NCBI GenBank assembly: GCA_013154205.1
Contig: JAADCY010000092.1
Location: 1 to 16,697, forward strand
Length of the DNA stretch: 16,697 nucleotides
Direction of reading: 5' to 3'
Source: Thermoproteota archaeon
Lineage (GTDB): Archaea > Thermoproteota > Thermoprotei_A > Sulfolobales > Desulfurococcaceae
The notes below the pieces were generated by a model. It was not told where the DNA came from and searched no databases. It was given only the letters and a program-made list of their open reading frames with translations. A program made the translations under genes and the position numbers. Positions 1 through 5,386 of this stretch are shown here, in pieces; the first letter of the stretch is position 1; every line of letters begins with the position of its first letter.

Positions 1-593
1 CCGTGAACGTGCAACTGCCCGAGGAGGAGGGTGGTCTCGAGGCCAAGGCCTTCTTCATCGACACGGAGGGGACCCTCGTACCCAGGAGGATTTGCCAAAT
101 GGCTGAGGCTAAGGGAATGGATCCCAAGGAGGCCCTGTCTAACATTTACTTTGCTATAGCTAGGAGTGTAGCGGAGCAAATGGCCATAGCTGATGAGGTT
201 TACAATATCTGCGAGAAGGACGATGTTGGTCTTGTGGTCGTTGATTCTCTAACGTACAATTTCAGGTCAGAATACAGTGATCTAAGTGATCAGGCAGAAA
301 AGCAAGTCAGGCTGATGAATCACTTATCCCAGTTAATGGATATAGCTAGGGATCATAACGTGGCTGTAGTGTTCACTAATCAAGTGTACATGGATGTTTA
401 CAGTAGCATAATGTCAGGTAGAAAAAAGTACGAGCCCGTGGGAGGTACTGTCGTTGCCCACCAGGCTACGCACAGAGTGTTCCTAAGGAGGGGTAAGAGG
501 GAGATCAGGATAGCCAGGCTAGAGGACTCTCCGTACTTACCACCTGGCGAGGCTCCATTTAAAATAACAAAGGAAGGAATAACTGATGTATAA
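1..593 (+). CDS. radA: RadA-family DNA recombinase, 5' truncated by the window edge
   Basis: This is the C-terminal part of an archaeal RadA/Rad51-family recombinase, which forms ATP-dependent filaments on single-stranded DNA and performs strand exchange in homologous recombination. The reading frame is open from base 3, and the Walker A segment expected just upstream is missing, so the gene begins outside the window. Visible family features in order are the FIDTEGT segment with the catalytic Glu, a Walker B strand ending in VVVDS, the AVVFTNQV strand, an L2 DNA-binding loop region with a GG turn (VGGTVV), and the terminal block RIARLEDSPYLPPGEAPFKITKEGI, typical of true RadA. GC content falls from about 60 % at the left edge to about 38 % near the stop. 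It may be the host gene or an element-borne copy; the window cannot decide. The TAA stop overlaps the promoter-like sequence of the next gene. Confidence 0.93.
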   Translation, partial: VNVQLPEEEGGLEAKAFFIDTEGTLVPRRICQMAEAKGMDPKEALSNIYFAIARSVAEQMAIADEVYNICEKDDVGLVVVDSLTYNFRSEYSDLSDQAEKQVRLMNHLSQLMDIARDHNVAVVFTNQVYMDVYSSIMSGRKKYEPVGGTVVAHQATHRVFLRRGKREIRIARLEDSPYLPPGEAPFKITKEGITDV

Positions 594-595
594 AC
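587..595 (+). promoter_or_regulatory. TATA-like box for the gene at 634
   Basis: TGTATAAAC lies about 47 nt upstream of the ATG at 634 and overlaps the radA stop codon. The same TATA-to-start distance of 44-47 nt recurs at several other genes in this window. The leader also holds a T6 run just before the GGGGTGA ribosome binding site, which could end the radA transcript. Confidence 0.45.
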
Positions 596-633
596 CTAAC
601 TCTCCCACAACCATTTTTTAGGGGTGAAACGTA

Positions 634-1242
634 ATGTCTGAAATTAGTGACATAATAAAGTTTAATTTTAAGTATCATGGTAAAACGTACAAAATGTCAA
701 TTAGAAAATCTATTTACGATCATGTAAGAAGAAATCTTAGGAATGTTTTTGGAAAATACTACGATTGGTTTAGAAAGGGGTATTTCAGGATAGGGGAAGA
801 TGTACTATCTTTGATGAAAATGGGGTTATTTAATATCGAAATAATTGACGCGATTGCTGAGAACGATAACAGTAAATTCGAGTTAGTGCTGGCTAGTTCT
901 GATGATTACTGTCTAAATGTTATACTTACTGGACTGCTTAGAGACGCTGCGCTGAAGATTGGAAACACTGATGAAATTGAATTTAGAGATTTTGCTAGGG
1001 AAGTTCGTAGATTTGCTAAACATGTGAAGTTAAACTATGATAAGGTTTTAATAGTTGATAAGAAATACATTGAACCTTTATTAATAGGGATAAAGTACCC
1101 TGTAACAATAAGACTGAAAGATACTAGGTTATGTTATCTTAGAATACATAAGGATATACTTATGAATTGTCCGAGCTTAATGCATGGAGTTTCGTATGTT
1201 GAGGTAGCATACAGCAAATACCAGGGGGGTTTAACTGATTGA
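634..1242 (+). CDS. Unrecognised 202-residue protein
   Basis: I do not recognise this protein. It starts at an ATG preceded by a strong site, GGGGTGA, with a 6-nt gap. The N-terminal 60 residues are basic and aromatic (YDHVRRNLRNVFGKYYDWFRKGYF), the middle is helical and charged, and the C-terminal part looks like alternating strands. There is no signal peptide and no clear membrane segment. Coding is AT-rich (about 32-35 % GC), unlike the left part of radA. Its stop codon overlaps the start of the next gene (TTGA), so the two are almost certainly translated from one message. The basic N-terminus could fit nucleic-acid binding, but no named motif supports this. Confidence 0.8.
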   Translation: MSEISDIIKFNFKYHGKTYKMSIRKSIYDHVRRNLRNVFGKYYDWFRKGYFRIGEDVLSLMKMGLFNIEIIDAIAENDNSKFELVLASSDDYCLNVILTGLLRDAALKIGNTDEIEFRDFAREVRRFAKHVKLNYDKVLIVDKKYIEPLLIGIKYPVTIRLKDTRLCYLRIHKDILMNCPSLMHGVSYVEVAYSKYQGGLTD

Positions 1243-2036
1243 TTAAAATGGAAATTGTACCAAAGATAATAGAGAAGGATGCTATGGTTGATGTTAGATC
1301 AACCCCACCGTTTCCAATTACTAGATATGCTATATTTAAAGCTGATGATATTCTAGTCAGGCGGGACATGATAGGATTTGTTAAGAATGGATCAGTGTTT
1401 CATGTCAAACTGAGAAATTCAGATATGATTGATGCGGTTACGCTAAAAGACAGAAATAAGTCTATGAGAATGATGATTAAAAACGCTATAGGTGCTGATG
1501 TTAATGAAAAATTTGTTGGATTAGTAACGCACATAATTTCATATTATAGCCACGCTATCGTTTCAAAACATACTGACGACTTCGAAAGAAGATGCTTAAA
1601 ACTAATGTCTATATCATCAATATGGAGATTTCCAATTAGTGAAAATAAATTAGTTGGTGTTAGCAGGGTAACTAATAAAGAGTTTGAAATAGTATTTGAA
1701 GAACCTATAGCTGTTGATATTTGCGAGTTGATTTATGATACTATACTATGTGATGATATAGTTGCTCCAATGTGCTGTGATATAAATCATATAGCTGGTG
1801 TTGATGACATGTACGTATGTCCACTTTATCTATTCATTATGCGTTTAATGTCGGAAGTGATTGGGGATGATAAATGCTGTGAGTTTATTAATAAGTTAAG
1901 AGAGTTTATTAAGGAGGCTAAATTGGACAAAAAGAAAAAGTATGTTAGTAGAGGAGATTTGTTTTCTAAGTTGAGAGAGTTTGGTTTTGAAAGTGCTTTA
2001 AAACCATATGGACTTAATAAATTTAAAAAATTGTAA
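1239..2036 (+). CDS. Unrecognised 265-residue protein
   Basis: I do not recognise this protein. It starts at TTG, four bases inside the previous gene (TTGA overlap), 7 nt downstream of the site GGGGGGTT; the next in-frame ATG is only three codons later. The protein begins with a likely strand-rich part (about residues 1-65). A helical central part contains four scattered Cys residues near positions 169-190 (DICELIYDTILCDD, MCCDI) and two more around 194 and 213, with no regular zinc-finger spacing. It ends in a strongly basic tail (KLDKKKKYVSRGD, LNKFKKL). The basic C-terminus and operon position suggest an intracellular, possibly nucleic-acid-associated protein, which is inference only. Confidence 0.8.
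   Translation: MIKMEIVPKIIEKDAMVDVRSTPPFPITRYAIFKADDILVRRDMIGFVKNGSVFHVKLRNSDMIDAVTLKDRNKSMRMMIKNAIGADVNEKFVGLVTHIISYYSHAIVSKHTDDFERRCLKLMSISSIWRFPISENKLVGVSRVTNKEFEIVFEEPIAVDICELIYDTILCDDIVAPMCCDINHIAGVDDMYVCPLYLFIMRLMSEVIGDDKCCEFINKLREFIKEAKLDKKKKYVSRGDLFSKLREFGFESALKPYGLNKFKKL
2013..2030 (+). promoter_or_regulatory. Possible TATA region for the gene at 2063
   Basis: An A/T-only core (TAATAAATTTAAAAAA) lies about 35-50 nt upstream of the ATG at 2063, at the distance used by other promoters here. It falls inside the 3' end of the preceding AT-rich gene, so part of the match may be due to base composition. Confidence 0.3.
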
Positions 2037-2062
2037 ATGTTTGTTTATAATGGGGGTTTATA

Positions 2063-2767
2063 ATGTTGAATAGAGTGAATCCATTTGGTAAGTCAGGATA
2101 TGAGTTTGTTTTAGAAAAATTTGGTGATTCTGGTAAGATTGCCAGGTTAATTATAAAACACTGTGAAGGTATAACTCCTGGGTCTGGATTATCGCGTAAT
2201 GGAATAGATTTGTCAACTGCTAGATTATTGACAATTCACTATTTTACTGAGTCGTTTACTATAGGGTTTAATAGGCTTAAGTTTCCTAGTAAGGGCAAGT
2301 TTGCTGGATCAATAATTCTAAACCCGATAGATAGAGCTAGAATAGCTTTCCCGCATGTTAAAGTAGATGATTTTAAAATAAAAGTAGATGATGATGGGTA
2401 TATTAGTAGTGATAGTAAAGTAGAATTAGAGGATATACTAAAAAACCAATTGTTGTTTATGATAGATAGGGGGGTAATTGGTATTAATCCACAATGGGTC
2501 AGTTTAGTTGTGAAGCATTATAATAATGGTGATATAAAAAGTCTTAGGAAAGTTATAGAAAAAAGAGCTAAGAAGATAATAATTGACTTGTTTTCAGCAT
2601 TGCACACTGATGTTGTAGTGGAAAGAGGTGAAAGTGATGTTTTTACTAACATGAAGGCAATGACGGCTAGGCTACTTCTCCTTATAGAACCTATTGACCC
2701 ACTAAAAAGCCCAAAGATAAACGCTGCAGTAATATCGGCCATTAAGGAGTTGTTCTTATCACCGTAA
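2063..2767 (+). CDS. Unrecognised 234-residue protein
   Basis: I do not recognise this protein. The ATG is preceded by GGGGGTTTATA, the same leader style as the gene at 6768. The protein is soluble-looking with mixed strands and helices: a beta-rich middle (about residues 75-115) with a DDFKIKVDDDGY acidic segment, then a helical half with a basic helix (LRKVIEKRAKKIIIDL) and a hydrophobic C-terminal helix region. The coding strand is very poor in C, and GC drops to about 23 % around 2400 before rising toward the stop and the palindrome at 2844. It reads in the same direction as the two previous genes with a 26-bp gap, so they probably form one gene block. Confidence 0.8.
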   Translation: MLNRVNPFGKSGYEFVLEKFGDSGKIARLIIKHCEGITPGSGLSRNGIDLSTARLLTIHYFTESFTIGFNRLKFPSKGKFAGSIILNPIDRARIAFPHVKVDDFKIKVDDDGYISSDSKVELEDILKNQLLFMIDRGVIGINPQWVSLVVKHYNNGDIKSLRKVIEKRAKKIIIDLFSALHTDVVVERGESDVFTNMKAMTARLLLLIEPIDPLKSPKINAAVISAIKELFLSP

Positions 2768-2802
2768 ATCCAAGGGCGTGCTACCTTGCCTGCCCTCATC
2801 TA

Positions 2803-2830
2803 GAATCGTTTCGATTATCATAACAATTCC
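2803..2830 (+). repeat. Repeat element X, copy 1
   Basis: This 28-nt segment, beginning GAATCGTTTCG, matches 21 of 28 bases of the segment at 3872-3899 in the same orientation. Both sit close to a copy of the hairpin palindrome. The short word GGTACCAGT is also shared by the two regions (2899-2907 and 3806-3814). The 217-bp intergenic stretch 2768-2984 holds this repeat, one palindrome, a small inverted repeat and the promoter of the next gene. Confidence 0.6.
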
Positions 2831-2843
2831 CCGTCCGACAGGT

Positions 2844-2870
2844 TTTCCTCCCCTAAAGTAGGGGAGGAAA
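2844..2870. repeat. Hairpin palindrome, copy 1 (perfect)
   Basis: Perfect 12-bp arms, TTTCCTCCCCTA and TAGGGGAGGAAA, flank the 3-nt loop AAG. The right arm contains a strong Shine-Dalgarno-like GGGGAGG. It lies between two rightward genes. It is one of eight related copies in the window. Confidence 0.9.
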
Positions 2871-2923
2871 GTTGAGAGGCCGCATAGGGGACCCTTGCGG
2901 TACCAGTTATCCCAATTACTATA

Positions 2924-2937
2924 TCCTAGACCTAGGA
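2924..2937. promoter_or_regulatory. Short inverted repeat upstream of a TATA box
   Basis: TCCTAG-AC-CTAGGA is a perfect 6-bp inverted repeat directly upstream of the TATA box at 2941. Its position, where BRE and activators bind in archaea, makes it a candidate operator for the small gene at 2985. Confidence 0.4.
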
Positions 2938-2940
2938 AAC

Positions 2941-2973
2941 CTTTAAATACTAGAGCCACCCCTATAGGGCTGG
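2941..2973 (+). promoter_or_regulatory. TATA box with palindromic leader for the gene at 2985
   Basis: CTTTAAATAC is a good archaeal TATA box 44 nt upstream of the ATG. It is followed at 2956-2973 by an inverted repeat, CCA-C-CCC-TATA-GGG-C-TGG, centred close to the expected transcription start. The ribosome binding site GGGGGGAGG follows immediately. The layout and much of the sequence recur at 3334-3368. Confidence 0.65.
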
Positions 2974-2984
2974 GGGGAGGAATA

Positions 2985-3299
2985 ATGGAGGAGGACCTAA
3001 AAGAGCTGAAGAGACTGAAGGATGAATTAAAGAGGAACCCTGAATTATTAAAAGATTTAAAAGAAGAATTGGATGTGGATGTTGGGAGCGTGTCACTGAG
3101 GAGAGATCGGTATGAGCTGCAGGTTATGACGTTGTTCGAGTCGGTTCAATTAATGTTAGTAAGGCTAAATGAAGATGGAACAGTATATGAGGAGATACTC
3201 GAGGTGGAGGTTGTTGAGGACGAGGAGTTGCAAGAGTTGCTAGAGGAGTTGCTGGAGGAGAGGGAGGAGGAGTCGGCGCTGTCTAGGTTGTTCGGGTAG
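2985..3299 (+). CDS. Small acidic coiled-coil protein, 104 residues
   Basis: I do not recognise a family. The frame is open from 2895, but the ATG at 2985 is chosen because it follows GGGGGGAGG with a 4-nt gap and lies 44 nt downstream of a clear TATA box. The N-terminal 30 residues form a highly charged heptad-like helix (LKELKRLKDELKR). A short strand-rich middle follows (about 38-75), and the C-terminal 30 residues are again a Glu/Leu helix (LQELLEELLEEREEE). The protein is small, strongly acidic and probably oligomeric through coiled coils. The 3' end is GC-rich (about 62 %). It is followed by a T-run that may end transcription. Confidence 0.8.
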   Translation: MEEDLKELKRLKDELKRNPELLKDLKEELDVDVGSVSLRRDRYELQVMTLFESVQLMLVRLNEDGTVYEEILEVEVVEDEELQELLEELLEEREEESALSRLFG

Positions 3300-3302
3300 G
3301 GC

Positions 3303-3308
3303 TTTTTT
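3303..3308 (+). terminator. T6 run, possible archaeal terminator
   Basis: Six T residues lie directly after the stop codon of the 104-residue gene and before the promoter of the next gene. T-runs alone can terminate archaeal RNA polymerase. Confidence 0.45.
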
Positions 3309-3333
3309 CTTGCCTGCCTACACCCACCGAAAG

Positions 3334-3368
3334 TTTTATATACTAGACCTACCCCAGTAGGACTGGGG
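3334..3368 (+). promoter_or_regulatory. TATA box with hairpin leader for the gene at 3381
   Basis: TTTTATATACTAGA is a strong TATA element 47 nt upstream of the ATG. It is followed by a perfect 7-bp inverted repeat with a 3-nt loop, CCCCAGT-AGG-ACTGGGG (3352-3368). The last G residues of the hairpin run into the ribosome binding site GGGGGGG, so the structure could mask ribosome binding or act as an operator at the transcription start. The module closely resembles the one at 2941. Confidence 0.7.
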
Positions 3369-3380
3369 GGGGAAGAAAGG

Positions 3381-3728
3381 ATGAGACCGAAAGTGAGTGT
3401 GGGAGGAAGACTTGGAAGATTGGGGACAGCTAGACTGACTTTTGAAGAGCCAGGAATGTCAGTCGAAGCATTCGCAAGCGTAGAACTTTATGAAGCTGTT
3501 CTATTTTTCCCATGTTTGGGCCTAGTTAAGGTAAGGTTAGGTACTGGCAGTACTTTGGACGACGGAGTGGAATTAAAGACGGTAGTATACGACGGAAAAC
3601 GGAAAGAAGTTAAAGACCTAGTTTATTATCGTGAAAACGATGAGAAATACGGATACGTCTCCTACTTGTTCGACGCGTTGGAAGTGCATCTTCCATCGCC
3701 ATTTCCGGATCGTCTCTATTACCCCTAA
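3381..3728 (+). CDS. Unrecognised 115-residue beta-rich protein
   Basis: I do not recognise this protein. It starts at an ATG downstream of GGGGGGGAAGAAAGG. The N-terminus is basic and Gly-rich (RPKVSVGGRLGRLGTARL), and most of the rest reads as alternating strands (AVLFFPCLGLVKVRLGTG, ELKTVVYDGKRKEVKDLVYY). It is soluble, with one Cys and no membrane segment. It probably shares its regulation with the preceding small gene, because the two have matching promoter/leader modules. Downstream is the 255-bp stretch 3729-3983, which holds two hairpin palindromes and repeat X but no gene I can support. Confidence 0.75.
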   Translation: MRPKVSVGGRLGRLGTARLTFEEPGMSVEAFASVELYEAVLFFPCLGLVKVRLGTGSTLDDGVELKTVVYDGKRKEVKDLVYYRENDEKYGYVSYLFDALEVHLPSPFPDRLYYP

Positions 3729-3840
3729 CTATTTCTAACTTTCTTCGCTCCTTGAGTGTACCTAATCTAACTTGGCTATTTCTTTTGTCATTAGTGAATC
3801 GTTAAGGTACCAGTAACAATTATTCGGGCTCGCGGGTTAC

Positions 3841-3865
3841 TTCCTCCCCTACCGTGGGGGAGGAA
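3841..3865. repeat. Hairpin palindrome, copy 2
   Basis: Arms TTCCTCCCCTA and TGGGGGAGGAA flank the loop CCG, with a single T/G wobble position. It lies between convergent genes, which end at 3728 and 3984. Confidence 0.85.
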
Positions 3866-3871
3866 ACATTA

Positions 3872-3915
3872 GGATTGTTTCGTTTATCGTAACGTTTCTT
3901 TGATCGTAACGTTTC
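3872..3915 (+). repeat. Repeat element X copy 2 with an internal tandem repeat
   Basis: Positions 3872-3899 match repeat X at 2803-2830 (21 of 28 bases). Inside and beyond it, ATCGTAACGTTTC occurs twice (3886-3898 and 3903-3915) with a 17-bp period. The block lies between two hairpin palindromes. Confidence 0.65.
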
Positions 3916-3935
3916 CTGCGTTTCCTGGTTGGGGT

Positions 3936-3960
3936 TTCCTCCCCTAGCCTGGGGGAGGAG
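3936..3960. repeat. Hairpin palindrome, copy 3
   Basis: Arms TTCCTCCCCTA and TGGGGGAGGAG flank the loop GCC, with two wobble positions. It lies 24 bp beyond the stop codon of the leftward gene at 3984, in a stretch of about 60-68 % GC. Confidence 0.85.
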
Positions 3961-3983
3961 GGTGGTGTGGGGGCGTGGGAGTG

Positions 3984-4280
3984 TCAGCCTTGGCTGCTTG
4001 TGCCTCCGCTGCTGCTGGAGGTGGTGCTGGTGACTTTCTGTATGATTTGTTGTAGGTCTGCGATGTTGATTCCTACTTCCTTAGCGTCTGATGTGCTTAC
4101 TTCTTCCACGGCCTTTGCTAGGGCGCTGGCGATGATTACTACTGCAGTTTTGGTTGTGGTTTCTGCACTGTTGGCTAGTGGGCCTTCGTAGCCTGATAGT
4201 CTTGTCTCGGACATTGTTAGTAGTGTGTTGATAAGGTCTTGTGCTGGTCTTAGGTCGTCGATTTCTACGTCCACGGGCAT
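3984..4280 (-). CDS. Small helical protein with Ser/Thr-rich tail, 98 residues
   Basis: I do not recognise this protein. The ATG is preceded by GGGGGTGAGATAGA. Residues 1-80 are predicted helical and Ala/Val/Ile-rich (TKTAVVIIASALAKAVEEVS, GINIADLQQIIQKV). The last 15 residues are a low-complexity Ser/Thr/Gly tail. It lies 14 nt downstream of the stop of the gene that starts at 4753, which has a similar build (helical body plus low-complexity tail), so the two are very likely co-transcribed and may be partners. Small helical proteins in pairs are common as archaeal virus coat or nucleoprotein subunits, but nothing here proves that role. GC is about 50 %, higher than most of the window. Confidence 0.75.
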   Translation of the reverse strand: MPVDVEIDDLRPAQDLINTLLTMSETRLSGYEGPLANSAETTTKTAVVIIASALAKAVEEVSTSDAKEVGINIADLQQIIQKVTSTTSSSSGGTSSQG

Positions 4281-4294
4281 TCTATCTCACCCCC

Positions 4295-4753
4295 TTATTC
4301 TTCCTCTTCCTTTTCTTCTTCCTTCTTTTCTTCTTCAGTAGTCTTTTCTACAACACGCTCGGCTACTGCTGATGTTGACTGTTGTTGGGACTGCGACTGT
4401 TCTGCTTCCTGTAGGATTGTGTCGATGTCCTGGGCAGTTGGGGCTCCTGGGAAGTCTTCGAATAGCTCATTTAGCACCTCGTCGAAAGCGTCGCCACCGA
4501 GGGTTCTACCTACACCTCTAACCATTGTAGCCTCTGCTAGTACTAGAGCAGCCACTAGGTTTGCTACTTGCTTCAAACCTTGGTCTTCAAGTACTTTGAC
4601 TAGATCACCTGGCGTTTGAATGTTTTCAGTGGAAACTCCAGCCTCCTCTAGTCTAGTTAGTAGGTTGTTCATAACGTCGTTTACTGTACCTCTAATGTCG
4701 CCAACCACAGTGTTCACATAGTCTACGTAGTCTTCAACCCTGATATCAGCCAT
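4295..4753 (-). CDS. Helical protein with acidic Lys/Glu tail, 152 residues
   Basis: I do not recognise this protein. The ATG follows GGGGGGTCTAGATA, and a TATA box lies 38-45 nt upstream. Residues 1-105 are helical (VEDYVDYVNTVVGDIRGTV, LKQVANLVAALVLAEATMV). A Gln/Ser linker follows (about 114-127), and the last 20 residues are almost only Glu and Lys. The body contains a moderately hydrophobic helix but no clear membrane span. It is first in a two-gene leftward operon with the Ser/Thr-tailed protein. A DNA-free structural role or a charged interaction tail are both possible; neither is demonstrated. Confidence 0.8.
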   Translation of the reverse strand: MADIRVEDYVDYVNTVVGDIRGTVNDVMNNLLTRLEEAGVSTENIQTPGDLVKVLEDQGLKQVANLVAALVLAEATMVRGVGRTLGGDAFDEVLNELFEDFPGAPTAQDIDTILQEAEQSQSQQQSTSAVAERVVEKTTEEEKKEEEKEEEE

Positions 4754-4790
4754 TATCTAGACCCCCCAGTTACACGTGATAATTAGCCAC

Positions 4791-4798
4791 TATTTAAA
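4791..4798 (-). promoter_or_regulatory. TATA box for the leftward gene starting at 4753
   Basis: On the minus strand this reads AGTTTAAATAGT, a good archaeal TATA core, 38-45 nt upstream of the ATG. It sits directly beyond the stop codon of the upstream leftward gene, so the two-gene operon has its own promoter. Confidence 0.65.
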
Positions 4799-5185
4799 CT
4801 ACTTAAAAATAACGTCAGAGTTGCCAGCACCACCGCTGATATCAACATCGCTATTGCCAGCACCACCGCTGATCTTAACAGTACAAGGTATGACACCAAC
4901 CTTAGCATAATCTAGCATTGGGTCTAAACCTTCAATATCAACGTCAACTAATCCAATCTTCTCGAATTCAACATTAATTGGGATAGCATTTTTTATGTCA
5001 TTAATTGCAGTGTCAACACTGCTAGGTGGTATTATGAGTATTTTACCATTTGTTAATAATGCAATCCAGTTATTGCCTTCAACTACGGCTTCTACTATAC
5101 TGCTATCAATCATTGATAATTCTAGAATTTTTATGAATTCATTCCAGTTTATATTCTTGACTTTAATTTCAAACGCTTCTACCAT
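4799..5185 (-). CDS. Unrecognised 128-residue protein with an 11-residue C-terminal tandem repeat
   Basis: I do not recognise this protein. The ATG follows GGGGTCGTAACAT. The body is a mixed alpha/beta domain (residues 1-100) with strands such as WIALLTNGKILIIPP and VNVEFEKIGLVDVDIEG-type segments. The C-terminus carries two copies of an 11-residue unit, ISGGAGNSDVD, then IFK and stop. The Gly/Asn/Asp composition resembles turn-rich, surface-exposed repeats. It is transcribed leftward from a region that also holds the hairpin palindrome at 5216 and, divergently, the FtsZ-like gene. It has low GC (about 33 %) except in the repeat. Confidence 0.78.
   Translation of the reverse strand: MVEAFEIKVKNINWNEFIKILELSMIDSSIVEAVVEGNNWIALLTNGKILIIPPSSVDTAINDIKNAIPINVEFEKIGLVDVDIEGLDPMLDYAKVGVIPCTVKISGGAGNSDVDISGGAGNSDVIFK
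4821..4873 (-). repeat. 33-bp-period tandem repeat inside a coding sequence
   Basis: The 20-nt word TTGCCAGCACCACCGCTGAT is present identically at 4821-4840 and 4854-4873, a 33-bp period that encodes the 11-residue protein repeat. The perfect identity of the shared word suggests a recent duplication. Confidence 0.9.
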
Positions 5186-5215
5186 ATGTTACGACCCCGA
5201 GTTTCTTGGTTAGGT

Positions 5216-5240
5216 TTCCTCCCCTATGGTAGGGGGGGAA
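5216..5240. repeat. Hairpin palindrome, copy 4
   Basis: Arms TTCCTCCCCTA and TAGGGGGGGAA flank the loop TGG, with one wobble. It lies between divergent genes, about 30 bp upstream of the leftward gene at 5185 and about 150 bp upstream of the FtsZ-like gene. Confidence 0.85.
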
Positions 5241-5297
5241 TAATGGTTGCGTTTTGGGTCTAGTTGTGACTCTTTAACGTGCGAAACATTTCAATAC

Positions 5298-5360
5298 TAG
5301 CATTATTAGGCATGGTACTGCATCCTGTAGCATACCTTAGCATACTATGGCAGTATATGG
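5298..5360 (+). promoter_or_regulatory. Helically phased short repeats upstream of the FtsZ-like gene
   Basis: TAGCAT occurs at 5298, 5328 and 5338, spaced 30 and 10 bp; the last two copies extend to TAGCATAC. TATGG occurs at 5346 and 5356, again 10 bp apart. All spacings are multiples of about one DNA turn, as expected for sites of a protein that binds one face of DNA. They lie 27-90 bp upstream of the probable GTG start at 5387. They may be an operator or a centromere-like iteron set. Confidence 0.5.
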
Positions 5361-5386
5361 GTTTGGTAAGTGGGGGGGCATGTTGG

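Noticed and set aside
3967..4191. Rightward 74-codon frame
   Set aside because: It is antisense to the Ser/Thr-tailed protein gene, which has a strong ribosome binding site and operon context.
5279..5386. Upstream GTG start giving the FtsZ-like protein a 36-residue hydrophobic extension
   Set aside because: No ribosome binding site precedes it, the stretch holds phased repeats, and the FtsZ fold would begin only at the later GTG, which has a G7 run 8 nt upstream.
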